Source: Cupriavidus taiwanensis
GTDB lineage: Bacteria; Pseudomonadota; Gammaproteobacteria; Burkholderiales; Burkholderiaceae
Assembly (NCBI RefSeq): GCF_900250075.1
Contig: NZ_LT977071.1
Location: 558,001-622,000, forward strand
Direction: 5' to 3'
DNA length: 64,000 bases
Shown in pieces: positions 1 through 8,209 of the stretch. Each line of letters begins with the position of its first letter. The stretch's first letter is position 1. The translations under genes and the position numbers were made by a program. The notes under the pieces were generated by a model. The model saw only the letters and a list, made by a program, of their open reading frames with translations. It was not told where the DNA came from and did no database searches.

Positions 1-1325
1 TGATGACCAGCCTGGGCGAGCTGGCGGCGTACATGCCGGTGTCGGGCTCGTTCGCCACCTATGGCGCGCGCTATGTCGACGAGGGCTTCGGCTTCGCGCT
101 GGGCTGGAACTACTGGTACAACTGGGCCGTGACCATCGCGGTGGAACTGGCCGCGGCGCAGCTGGTGATGCAGTACTGGTTCCCGGACACGCCCGGCGTA
201 CTGTGGAGCGCGCTGTTCCTGGGCCTGATGTTCGCGCTCAATGCGATCTCGGTGCGCGGCTTCGGCGAGGCCGAATACTGGTGCGCGCTGGTCAAGGTGG
301 TGACGGTGGTGGCCTTTATCGGCATCGGCACGCTGATGATCTTCGGCATCCTGCGCGGCGACATGGCGGCCAGCCACGGCCTGGCCAACCTGACCACCGG
401 CGATGCCCCCTTCGTCGGCGGGCTGCCCGCGCTGATCGGCGTGGCCATGATCGCCGGCTTCTCGTTCCAGGGCACCGAGCTGATCGGCGTCGCCGCCGGC
501 GAATCGGCCGATCCGGCCAGGAACATCCCGCGCGCCGTGCGCCAGGTATTCTGGCGCATCCTGCTGTTCTATGTGCTGGCGATCCTGATCATCGGCATCC
601 TGATCCCCTACACCGACCCCAGCCTGCTCAAGAGCGACGTGCAAACCGTGGGCGTAAGCCCGTTCACGCTGGTGTTCCGCCATGCCGGCCTGGCCTTTGC
701 CGCCGGCGTGATGAACGCGGTGATCCTGACCGCGGTGCTGTCGGCCGGCAACTCCGGCATGTATGCCTCGACCCGCATGCTGTACAACCTGGCCACCGAG
801 GGCCGCGCGCCGCGCGTGTTTGCCCGGCTGACGCGCAACGGCGTGCCGCTGGTGGCGCTGCTGGCCACCACCGCGGTCGGCGCGCTGTGCTTTTTGACCT
901 CGCTGTTCGAAAGCAAGTCGGTGTATCTGTGGCTGCTGAACCTGTCGGGCATGACCGGGTTCATTGCCTGGCTCGGCATCGCCATCAGCCATTACCGCTT
1001 CCGCAAGGGCTTTGTCGCCCAGGGGCATGACCTGGACCGGCTGCCCTATCGCTCGCCGTTCTTTCCCTACGGGCCGATCTTTGCCTTCGGGCTGTGCCTG
1101 GTCGTGACGCTGGGCCAGAACTACCAGGCCTTTACCAGCGGCAGGATCGACTGGGTCAGCGTGGCCGCGACCTATATCGGCATTCCGATCTTCCTGCTGA
1201 TCTGGCTGGGCTACCGCATCGCGCGCAAGACGCGCTTCGTGCCCTATGCCGAGATGGAATTCCCCGCGCTGCCGGCCCGCGATGCCGCCGTAATGCGCAC
1301 CGTCGTGCCCGCGGCCGGTGAATAG
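1..1325 (+). CDS. Amino-acid permease, LysP-like (5' end outside window)
   Basis: This is an inner-membrane amino-acid/proton symporter of the APC superfamily (AAT family). The visible 440 residues open with MTSLGELAAYMPVSGSFATY, which in LysP-type lysine permeases lies after the second membrane segment. About 60-70 N-terminal residues and the true start are therefore upstream of the window. The remainder shows about ten hydrophobic segments, including the conserved stretch GFGFALGWNYWYNWAVT and the family region FSFQGTELIGVAAGES. The stop is TAG at 1323-1325. An exported amidohydrolase follows after about 70 bp. Lysine is the best guess from similarity to LysP; other cationic or aromatic amino acids are possible. 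Confidence 0.88.
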   Translation, partial: MTSLGELAAYMPVSGSFATYGARYVDEGFGFALGWNYWYNWAVTIAVELAAAQLVMQYWFPDTPGVLWSALFLGLMFALNAISVRGFGEAEYWCALVKVVTVVAFIGIGTLMIFGILRGDMAASHGLANLTTGDAPFVGGLPALIGVAMIAGFSFQGTELIGVAAGESADPARNIPRAVRQVFWRILLFYVLAILIIGILIPYTDPSLLKSDVQTVGVSPFTLVFRHAGLAFAAGVMNAVILTAVLSAGNSGMYASTRMLYNLATEGRAPRVFARLTRNGVPLVALLATTAVGALCFLTSLFESKSVYLWLLNLSGMTGFIAWLGIAISHYRFRKGFVAQGHDLDRLPYRSPFFPYGPIFAFGLCLVVTLGQNYQAFTSGRIDWVSVAATYIGIPIFLLIWLGYRIARKTRFVPYAEMEFPALPARDAAVMRTVVPAAGE

Positions 1326-1395
1326 GCGCCGTTCCCGGGCGCCTGGCAATCCGCAGCATCAAGCAAAAAAAAGCACAACAACAAGGAGCATCGCT

Positions 1396-3072
1396 TTGAA
1401 GAAAGCAATCCGTATCAGCCTGCTGGCGCTTGGCGCCGGCATGGCCCTGGGCCTGCCCGCGCACGCCGCGCCCACGCTGGTGGAATCGGTGCAGGGCTAT
1501 ACCCTGCAGCAGGACAAGGTCACCCGCTTCAGCGGGCTGGTGTTCGACCAGGGCAAGGTGCTGGCCACCGGCGACGCCGCCGCCCTGCGCACGCAGTATC
1601 CGGGCGCGCAGCGCATCGACGGCCAGGGCAAGACCCTGCTGCCGGGCCTGATCGATGCCCACGGCCACGTGTTCCGCCTGGGCTTCAAGACCACCGAGAT
1701 CTCGCTGTCGGGCACGCGCACGCTGGCCGAGGCGCAGGGCATGATCCGCGCCTATGGCGACAAGAACCCGCAGCGCAAATGGCTGCTGGGCTATGGCTGG
1801 AACCAGGTGAACTGGAAGCTGGGCCGCTTCCCGACGGCAGCCGAGCTTGACGCCGCCGTATCGGACCGCCCGGTGCGGCTGGTGCGCGTCGACGGCCACG
1901 CCGCGTGGCTGAACACCAAGGCGCTGCAGGCCGCCGGTATCACGCGCGACACCAAGGATCCGGCCGGCGGGCGCATCGAGCGCGATGCCAGCGGCAACCC
2001 CACCGGCGTGCTGGTCGACAAGGCCATGGCGCTGGTCAACAACGTGATCCCGCCGTACAGCGACGACGACCGCCGCGCCGCGCTGGCCGCCGCGCTGGCG
2101 CACATGAACGCGCTCGGCCTGACCGCCGCGGGCGACGCCGGCGTGACCGTCGCCGAAGACCGCATCTACCGCGAGTTCGCCGACCAGGGCAAGCTGACCA
2201 CCCGCATCTACGGCATGATCCGCGACACCGGGGACGACTTCAAGGCGCTGTCGGCCAAGGGGCCGCTGTCGGGCTACGGCAACGACCGCTACTACCTGCG
2301 CGCGGTCAAGCTGTACGGCGACGGCGCCCTCGGCAGCCGCGGCGCCGCGCTGATGGCACCGTACTCGGACGACCACGTGCACAGCGGCCTGCTGTTCATG
2401 AGCGATGCCGCGATGCAGGCCGCGGTCAAGACCGCGATCAAGGCCGGCTACCAGGTCAACATCCACGCTATCGGCGACGCCACCAACCACCAGGTGCTGG
2501 ACGCCATGGAAGCGGCGTACAAGGACGTGGGCGGGCGCGAACTGCGCAACCGCGTCGAGCACGCACAGGTGATCGCGCTGCCGGACATCCCGCGCTTCAA
2601 GTCGCTGGACCTGATCGCGTCGATGCAGCCCACCCACGCGACCAGCGACATGAACATGGCCGAAGACCGCGTCGGCAAGGACCGCATCAAGGGCGCCTAT
2701 GCCTGGCAGACGCTGCTCAGGCAAGGCACCGTGATCGCGGGCGGCTCGGACTTCCCGGTGGAATCGGCCAATCCGTTCTACGGCCTGCACGCGGCGGTGA
2801 CCCGCACCGACCATGAAGGCCGCCCGATCAAGGGCTGGCATGCGGAGGAAGCCATGACCCTGCCTCAGGCCTTCCGCGCCTTCACGCTGGACGCGGCCTA
2901 CGCCCAGCACCAGGAGAAGACGCTGGGCTCGCTCGAGCCGGGCAAGTGGGCGGACTTTATCCTGGTCGACCAGGACCTGTTCAAGGTCAAGCCTGCCGAT
3001 ATCTGGAAGACGCAGGTGCTGCAGACGTGGGTGGCCGGAGAGCGCGTGTACGCGAAGGACGGCAAGCGGTAA
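1396..3072 (+). CDS. Exported amidohydrolase, YtcJ/Amidohydro_3 family
   Basis: This is a predicted secreted metal-dependent hydrolase of 558 residues. I place the start at TTG 1396 because AAGGAG lies seven bases upstream (1383-1388) and the encoded protein then begins with a clean signal peptide (KKAIRISLLALGAGMALG, cleavage near AHA-AP). Upstream in-frame codons lack a ribosome site and would bury the signal. The metal-binding HxH is at His89 and His91 (GLIDAHGHV). Further family motifs are NIHAIGDATNHQVL and GGSDFPVESANPFYGL. The natural substrate is unknown; the family hydrolyses C-N bonds in amides and N-formyl compounds. It may belong with the upstream permease, since the two genes are close and co-directional. 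Confidence 0.85.
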   Translation: MKKAIRISLLALGAGMALGLPAHAAPTLVESVQGYTLQQDKVTRFSGLVFDQGKVLATGDAAALRTQYPGAQRIDGQGKTLLPGLIDAHGHVFRLGFKTTEISLSGTRTLAEAQGMIRAYGDKNPQRKWLLGYGWNQVNWKLGRFPTAAELDAAVSDRPVRLVRVDGHAAWLNTKALQAAGITRDTKDPAGGRIERDASGNPTGVLVDKAMALVNNVIPPYSDDDRRAALAAALAHMNALGLTAAGDAGVTVAEDRIYREFADQGKLTTRIYGMIRDTGDDFKALSAKGPLSGYGNDRYYLRAVKLYGDGALGSRGAALMAPYSDDHVHSGLLFMSDAAMQAAVKTAIKAGYQVNIHAIGDATNHQVLDAMEAAYKDVGGRELRNRVEHAQVIALPDIPRFKSLDLIASMQPTHATSDMNMAEDRVGKDRIKGAYAWQTLLRQGTVIAGGSDFPVESANPFYGLHAAVTRTDHEGRPIKGWHAEEAMTLPQAFRAFTLDAAYAQHQEKTLGSLEPGKWADFILVDQDLFKVKPADIWKTQVLQTWVAGERVYAKDGKR

Positions 3073-3092
3073 GCACGCGGTAGTGCACCAGT

Positions 3093-3114
3093 GGCCTGCC
3101 CGTACGGGCAGGCC
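3093..3114. terminator. Perfect 22-bp palindrome between convergent genes
   Basis: The arms GGCCTGCC and GGCAGGCC flank the self-complementary core CGTACG. It lies 20 bp after the amidohydrolase stop and before the end of the opposing dioxygenase gene, where a bidirectional terminator would be expected. There is no T-run directly after it, so the function is inferred from position and stem stability. Confidence 0.5.
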
Positions 3115-3307
3115 GGGGGTGACAAGCGCGGCGCCGCAAGGGTGTCGCTTTTTTTTGAAGACGACGCGCGGTTGGCAGTGCACGGCACGCGGCCAGATAG
3201 TCGCCCCGGGACCGCCGCGCGGGTGTGCCGGCGACGACGGCCAGCGCATGCGCCAGGTCGGCCTCATCGCTTTGCCAGCGGTCCTGCCCCGTCCGAAAGT
3301 ACCGCCC

Positions 3308-4228
3308 TCACGGCAGCGGCGGCTTGGGCAGGCGCGTCTCGCCCGGCTCCAGCTTCAGCTCGACATCGAGGCGGAAGCCCCCGTTGCCATCCGGTTCGAA
3401 ATCGCGCAGCAGCGAGCCGACCGCACCGAACGCGGCGTCGCTGAAGGCATAAGGATCGAGCGCATCGAAGATCTGCGTGGTCAGCACCTTGTGCCCCGGC
3501 GCGATGGCGATGAAGTGCAGGTGCGCCGGGCGCATGTGGTCGCGGTTCTGCAGCTTCAGCAGTTCGCCGCAGGGGCCGTCGATCGGCACGCCATAGCCCG
3601 ACGGCCGCACGCTGTCGAACCAGAAATGCCCTTCGGCATCGGTCTCGAACACGGCACGCAGGTTCATGTCTTCCTGGTGTTCGTCCTGGTTTTCGTAGAG
3701 GCCGCTCGGCGCCGCCTGCCAGGTCTCGATGCGCGCGCCGGCGATGGGTGTGCCGTCGATCGACACCACGCGGCCCCGCACCGTCAGCGGGTCGCCAGTG
3801 GTGTCAGGGGTGGCGATATGTGCGCCGTTGGGCCGCACCGGCTGGTTGGCGCGCCAGAACGGGCCGATCAGCGCGGGCTCGGTGCCGCCGGCGGCCAGCA
3901 CGGCCTTGGCGTCCATCAGCAGCACCAGCGTGGCAAGCCCGAGGATATCCGCGAGCAGGATGCCCTCGTGCTTCTTCGGGCCGGTGGCCTGGCCGATGCG
4001 GACCATGAAGTCCAGGCCGGCGTGGAGTTCTTCATAAGTCAGCTGCACCTCTGACGCGAACGCGTGCGCATGCCGGATCAGGGCATCGAGTATGGTGCGG
4101 GTACGCGCGTCGGCGGTGCCGGCATTGGCCTTGAGCACGGCTTCCAGCAGCGCCTCGGGGGTGGCGGGAATCGATTGAGGGGCCGCCGTGGAAACGGCGC
4201 TGGCGCCGCCTGCGGAAGCAGAAGTCAT
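3308..4228 (-). CDS. Intradiol ring-cleavage dioxygenase (catechol/hydroxyquinol 1,2-dioxygenase family)
   Basis: This cytosolic non-haem Fe(III) enzyme should cleave a catechol-type ring between the two hydroxyl-bearing carbons to a muconate or maleylacetate-type product. The 306-residue protein has an N-terminal helical linker domain (about 25-115) and a beta-sandwich catalytic domain. All four iron ligands are visible: Tyr178 (SGLYENQ), Tyr212 (PSGYGVP), His236 and His238 (RPAHLHF). The stretch TEPALIGPFWRA is typical of the family. Which catechol it uses cannot be told from sequence alone; the general form fits catechol, chlorocatechol or hydroxyquinol enzymes. A cupin gene lies 124 bp upstream on the same strand, so the two probably share a catabolic operon. 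No muconate cycloisomerase or maleylacetate reductase is nearby. Confidence 0.88.
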   Translation of the reverse strand: MTSASAGGASAVSTAAPQSIPATPEALLEAVLKANAGTADARTRTILDALIRHAHAFASEVQLTYEELHAGLDFMVRIGQATGPKKHEGILLADILGLATLVLLMDAKAVLAAGGTEPALIGPFWRANQPVRPNGAHIATPDTTGDPLTVRGRVVSIDGTPIAGARIETWQAAPSGLYENQDEHQEDMNLRAVFETDAEGHFWFDSVRPSGYGVPIDGPCGELLKLQNRDHMRPAHLHFIAIAPGHKVLTTQIFDALDPYAFSDAAFGAVGSLLRDFEPDGNGGFRLDVELKLEPGETRLPKPPLP

Positions 4229-4352
4229 GGTGTGGTCAGCTCCTGTGGAAAGTGGGAATGGATATGGCGCGGAGCGGGGCGTCGCTGTGACGCCCCGCTC
4301 GATGCCGCAGGCGCCTGCTCGCCGGCCACGCGTCCGCGCGCCGCGAACGTGG

Positions 4353-4907
4353 TCAGCCTTCGGTGCGCGGCTGCGCCGGGTCCGCTCCGCCTTCCTTGAT
4401 GTAGCCGTCGTCGCCGTAGACCAGGCCGGTGGACTCGGCCGCCTTGACCACGTCCGGGTGCCAGGCGATGCGGCCGCATTCTTCGTCGGTGCCGCCCACC
4501 ACTGAGTAGACCACCAGCGCGTGGTCGTTGGGGTTGCGGAAGCCGCGCATCACGCCGATCGGGCAGGAGATCACGTCCCACTGGTTCAGCATCAGCGAGT
4601 ACTGGCCCTTTTCGCCCCAGATCACTTCCATCTGGCCGTTCAGCGGGCAGAACACTTCCTCGGTCTTGTGCGCGTGCAGGCTGGCGCCCTGGCCGACGGG
4701 GATTTCGATGAAGGTCACGCCGAAGCGGTGGTTGCCGGGGATCGCGGGCTCGACGCCTTTGTTCTCGAGCACGCCGCGGTTCATGATCTTGTAGATGTTC
4801 TTCTTCATCCCGGGCAGGCGGCTTTCGATGAAGGTCTCGCCGTAAGGCTTGACCTTGCCCCAGCGCGCGATGCGGGTGGCTTCCATTTCCTGTGGGGTGG
4901 GATCCAT
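4353..4907 (-). CDS. Cupin-domain protein
   Basis: This is a single-domain cupin of 184 residues. The first cupin motif is at about 72-92, with candidate metal ligands His78, His80 and Glu84 (ASLHAHKTEEVF followed by PLNGQMEV). The second motif is weaker (residues 108-130, QWDVISCPIGVMRGF), so one ligand may be missing. The gene precedes the ring-cleavage dioxygenase on the same strand, which suggests a role in the same aromatic pathway, either as enzyme or sensor. I do not recognise a characterised orthologue and give no reaction. The start ATG at 4907-4905 faces the long intergenic region shared with the TonB receptor. Confidence 0.75.
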   Translation of the reverse strand: MDPTPQEMEATRIARWGKVKPYGETFIESRLPGMKKNIYKIMNRGVLENKGVEPAIPGNHRFGVTFIEIPVGQGASLHAHKTEEVFCPLNGQMEVIWGEKGQYSLMLNQWDVISCPIGVMRGFRNPNDHALVVYSVVGGTDEECGRIAWHPDVVKAAESTGLVYGDDGYIKEGGADPAQPRTEG

Positions 4908-5288
4908 ATGGCTTCCTCGGTGTCATGAAGTTGGGAAAACGAGAGGGCGTGCGCCTCTGTTCGTGCAACTTTAAGAAGCGCCAACAGGGCCGTCCAACAC
5001 CATTTTTCGCAGGCCGCGATAACAATCCGGTATCGGGTTTTGCGCCGAGCGACCGTCCGCGCGGGCCGCGACCCAGCCCACCCAAGCGGCATTACGCGCG
5101 CAGTGACCGCCCCACGGCCGCCCCACGGAACGGCGCCCGTCCGTCGTTGCTTTCACCACAAACCCGGTCCTGCCGCCTTGACGCCATGGCCCACGCGTGG
5201 GCATCATTCGGTCTTTTCCGAAATGCGAATTATTCGCATTTGTATTGACATTTACATACAGGCCTGCCTGTCTTCCTGCTGTTCCATC
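4908..5288. other. Divergent intergenic region (381 bp), cupin operon / TonB receptor
   Basis: No credible gene is present. The left part should hold the promoter of the minus-strand cupin-dioxygenase pair. The right end (5215-5290) is markedly AT-richer and carries the Fur box and promoter of the TonB receptor. The middle (5040-5200) is GC-rich sequence in which I see nothing functional. Confidence 0.6.
5221..5241. promoter_or_regulatory. Fur box upstream of TonB-dependent receptor
   Basis: This is a perfect 21-bp inverted repeat whose centre reads TGCGAATTATTCGCA, the 7-1-7 form of a Fur site in which TGCGAAT and ATTCGCA flank a single T. It ends 47 bp before the receptor start. A TTGACA at 5245-5250 follows directly, so bound Fur would overlap the promoter. 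Iron-dependent repression of the receptor is the expected result. Confidence 0.85.
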
Positions 5289-7451
5289 ATGAGCCGCCAA
5301 GTCCTTCGCGCCGCGCGAGCGCGCGCACCCCAACCTCGCCATCTCGCCGTGCTGGCGCAACTTGCCGTGCTCGCCGGTTTTCCGGCGACGGCCGCGCTGG
5401 CGCAGCAGGCCGCGGCGCCGGCCGATGCGGCATCGCTGCCGGCGGTGACCGTGAGCGCCTCGGCGGCGGACGATTCCGGCCTGCAGCTTGAGAAAAAGGC
5501 CAGCGCCGGCGCGCTGGGCTCGCGCACGCAACTGGACACGCCCTACTCCACCACCATCGTCACCGGCGAGGACCTGGCCGAGCGCCAGGTGGCCAAGCTG
5601 GGCGATGTATTCACCATGGACGCGTCGGTCAGCGACAACGGCAACGGCTACAACAGCTGGTCCAGCTACCTGAGCGTGCGCGGCCTGCAGATCGACTGGC
5701 AGAACGGCTTCAAGATCAACGGCCTGCCGTTCGTGGCCTACGGCATCACGCTGCCGTACGAGCACATGGAACAGGTGGAGTTGCTCAAGGGCCTGCCGGG
5801 CTTCATGTACGGCTTCGCCACGCCGGGCGGCATCGTCAACTACGTCACCAAGAAGCCGACCGACACCTTCACGGCATCGTTCGAGCTGGGCTACCGTGCC
5901 GCCAATGTCTGGAGCGAGCACGTCGACCTGGGCGGCCGCGCCGGCCCGGACAATATGTTCGGCTACCGCCTGAACGCGACGCACGAAGAAGGCACCCCGT
6001 ACAACGCGCGCAATATCCGGCGCGACAGCGTGTCGCTGGGGCTGGACGCGCGCCTGACCAGGGACCTGACCTGGACCTTCGACTCGATCTACCAGGACCG
6101 CCGCGCCACGGGCCAGATGCCGTCGTTCAGCCTGTGGAGCTATGGCGATACGGCGCTGCCGGGCGCGGTGTCCGGGCGCATCCGCAACTTCGCCGGCGCC
6201 GACCAGCACCTGAACACCAACCTGCAGCTGTACAGCACCGGCCTGCGCTACCAGATCAATCCGGACTGGGCGGTCAGCACCAGCTACAGCTTTACCAAGG
6301 TCAACCGCAGCCGCAACGAAAGCACCTACAACCTGCTGAACCAGGCCGGCGACTACATCGACCAGCGCTACGACACCGCGCAGAACCAGCAGGTGGGCCA
6401 ATGGCAGGCGATGCTGGAGGGCAAGTTCCGCACCGGCCCGTTCGGCCACCAGCTGGTGGCGGGCCTGTCGTGGCAGAAGCAGATCGACCGCTATGACAAC
6501 AACGGCTTCGGCGCGGTCATCGGCACCGGCAATATCTTTGTGCCGAACACCAACACGTATTACAGCTCGACCGCCTTCAGCAAGGTGCGCAACAGCGACA
6601 TCACGCAGAAGTCGGTGTTCGCCAGCGACACCGTGCAGCTGACCGAGCGCTGGTCGGTGCTGGCCGGCCTGCGCGTGACCAATTTCGAGCAGAACGGCTA
6701 TGTGCCGGTCACCTCCAGCTACAGCAAGAACGGCGTGGTCACGCCGACGCTGGCGCTGATGTTCAAGCCGGTGCCCACCGCCACGGTCTATGCCAGCTAT
6801 GTCGAAGCGCTGGAGCCCGGCTCGATCGTGCCGGACGGCTACACCAACGCGCGCCAGCTGCTCAGCCCGATCCGCAGCAAGCAGTATGAAATCGGCGTCA
6901 AGGCCGACCAGGCCGCGTGGAGCGCGACTGCCGCGGCCTTCCGCATCGAGCGCGGCGCCGAGTACGACAGCATCAGCGGCGGCGTGCCGACGCGCCAGCA
7001 GGACGGCACCTCGATCTACCAGGGCCTGGAGCTGGCGGGCGTGTACCGCCTGGGCTCGCAATGGGAGTTCGGCGCCAGCGCGATGTATCTCGATTCGTAC
7101 TACGACAAGGGCGTCGCCAACAGCGGCAACCGCGTGGCCGGCGCGCCCGGCTTCATCATGGCCGGCCGCGTCAGCTACCGCGTGCCGTTTGTGCCGGGAT
7201 TGCGCCTTGGCTTCGACGGCAAGTACACCGGCAGCACCAAGCTCAATGCGGGGAATACGCTCGAGGCCGGCGGCTATACGGTGTTCAATCTCGGGGCCAG
7301 CTACAGCACGCGCGTTGCGGGCAAGGACCTGACGTTGCGGGCGGCTCTGAACAACGTGACCAACAAGCGCTATTGGGGCTTCCAGTACGAGAACTACATC
7401 CAGCCGGCGGATCCGCGGAGCATCAGTTTGACGGCGAGGATTGCGTATTGA
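5289..7451 (+). CDS. TonB-dependent siderophore receptor
   Basis: This outer-membrane receptor imports a ferric siderophore, powered by TonB-ExbBD. I take ATG 5289 as the start, giving 720 residues. It is followed by a signal peptide ending near AALA-QQ, whereas frames further upstream run through the promoter and Fur box. The plug domain includes the TonB-box-like LPAVTVSAS, then DTPYSTTIVTGEDLAERQ and a typical ...GLPGFMYGFATPGGIVNYVTKKP segment. The remainder is the 22-strand barrel, ending ISLTARIAY. A Fur box (5221-5241) indicates iron repression. No siderophore synthesis or ABC uptake genes are adjacent, so it may serve xenosiderophores. The ligand is unknown. Confidence 0.92.
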   Translation: MSRQVLRAARARAPQPRHLAVLAQLAVLAGFPATAALAQQAAAPADAASLPAVTVSASAADDSGLQLEKKASAGALGSRTQLDTPYSTTIVTGEDLAERQVAKLGDVFTMDASVSDNGNGYNSWSSYLSVRGLQIDWQNGFKINGLPFVAYGITLPYEHMEQVELLKGLPGFMYGFATPGGIVNYVTKKPTDTFTASFELGYRAANVWSEHVDLGGRAGPDNMFGYRLNATHEEGTPYNARNIRRDSVSLGLDARLTRDLTWTFDSIYQDRRATGQMPSFSLWSYGDTALPGAVSGRIRNFAGADQHLNTNLQLYSTGLRYQINPDWAVSTSYSFTKVNRSRNESTYNLLNQAGDYIDQRYDTAQNQQVGQWQAMLEGKFRTGPFGHQLVAGLSWQKQIDRYDNNGFGAVIGTGNIFVPNTNTYYSSTAFSKVRNSDITQKSVFASDTVQLTERWSVLAGLRVTNFEQNGYVPVTSSYSKNGVVTPTLALMFKPVPTATVYASYVEALEPGSIVPDGYTNARQLLSPIRSKQYEIGVKADQAAWSATAAAFRIERGAEYDSISGGVPTRQQDGTSIYQGLELAGVYRLGSQWEFGASAMYLDSYYDKGVANSGNRVAGAPGFIMAGRVSYRVPFVPGLRLGFDGKYTGSTKLNAGNTLEAGGYTVFNLGASYSTRVAGKDLTLRAALNNVTNKRYWGFQYENYIQPADPRSISLTARIAY

Positions 7452-7477
7452 GGTTTTGCCGCATGTGCGCGATGACA

Positions 7478-7502
7478 CCCGCTCTCTGTGAGCGGGTTTT
7501 TT
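7478..7502 (+). terminator. Rho-independent terminator of the TonB receptor gene
   Basis: The stem CCCGCTC / GAGCGGG with loop TCTGT is followed by six T residues, 27 bp after the receptor stop codon. Confidence 0.9.
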
Positions 7503-7588
7503 GTTGGTTCTCGCTGCGCTTGGGGTGTGGAAGTTGGGTGGGTTGTCGTGCTTGGCGGGCGTGGCTGTTTCGCCGGCGCAGCCGGCGA

Positions 7589-7619
7589 CCTACTTCTTGG
7601 CCGAGCGCCAAGAAGTAGG
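7589..7619. repeat. Intergenic hairpin repeat, 12-bp perfect arms
   Basis: The arms CCTACTTCTTGG and CCAAGAAGTAGG are separated by the 7-nt loop CCGAGCG. There is no T-run, and it lies well beyond the terminator. It looks like a member of a dispersed intergenic repeat family, though only one copy is visible in this window. Confidence 0.6.
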
Positions 7620-8057
7620 CAAGAAACGCGTCGCCTATGCGGCTGGCAATCAATTCCGCGGCGTTGGTGGTTCGGGGGGTGGTGATTTCCGTTTGGCGTG
7701 GGTGCCCGTTCGAACCTGCTAACGCTATGTGAGTCAGGGGCGGTGCCTTCGACCACTGACTTTTGAACGATCCCAACAGGGTGTAGGCAGCCTGCTGCTG
7801 GCGCTATCGGTGGGACGCCTTCGGCTGCGCTGCGCGCGCTCCCTATCTCAGGTGTGCTGCTCGGGCACGGAGTGCGTCGCTGCGCTCGCACGGCGCTGTC
7901 GCGGGCGAGCCCAAAGGACTTCTCCCTTCCGCCTGTTTGCTTCCCTCGTCCGCTTGCGGGAGAGGGCCGTGGGAGAGGGCCGGAGCATCCACGAAGTCAC
8001 CCGCATCAATCCCCACCCCTCACATCCCCCGCCTCCCACCTTCAGGGAAAACGAATG

Positions 8058-8086
8058 TTGACAATCACAAATCCGTGATCTACAAC
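8058..8086 (+). promoter_or_regulatory. Sigma-70 promoter for the NCS1 permease
   Basis: The -35 TTGACA (8058-8063) and -10 TACAAC (8081-8086) are separated by exactly 17 bp. Transcription would begin near 8093, inside the first operator-like site, about 117 bp before the permease start. Confidence 0.7.
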
Positions 8087-8087
8087 A

Positions 8088-8131
8088 TCGTCTACACACT
8101 CAATCAATTTTGTAGACAATTTAGTAGACAC
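8088..8131. promoter_or_regulatory. Triple operator-like sites, probable GntR/FCD binding
   Basis: Three copies of a GTAGAC-core site occur: TCGTCTACAC (8088-8097, inverted), TTGTAGACAA (8110-8119) and TAGTAGACAC (8122-8131). All fit TNGTNNACNA, a form usual for GntR-FCD operators. They lie over and just after the predicted transcription start, consistent with repression. The GntR gene at 11675 has a related site in its own upstream region. Confidence 0.6.
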
Positions 8132-8209
8132 ATAAACACCCTCCCGCACAGAGCCCCGAAGGGCCGCGCGTCGCCTATCGTCAAGACACACATCTGCCAG
8201 GAGACTCAG

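Larger units (their letters stand above)
7452..8209. other. Long intergenic region (758 bp) with terminator, hairpin repeat and promoter
   Basis: I see no gene with a ribosome site or recognisable protein. In order it holds a rho-independent terminator for the TonB receptor (7478-7502), a perfect 12-bp inverted repeat (7589-7619), GC-rich sequence with a duplicated GGGAGAGGGC (about 7958-7980), and, after an abrupt drop in GC near 8050, the promoter and operator-like sites of the NCS1 permease (8058-8131). Confidence 0.6.

Noticed and set aside
5040..5288. Longer N-terminus for the TonB receptor beginning at 5040
   Set aside because: It would translate through the Fur box and promoter and put 83 residues before a normal signal peptide.
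7488..8061. Short open frames in the 758-bp gap after the TonB receptor
   Set aside because: They run through the terminator, hairpin repeat and promoter, have low-complexity Arg/Ser-rich products and no supporting ribosome site.
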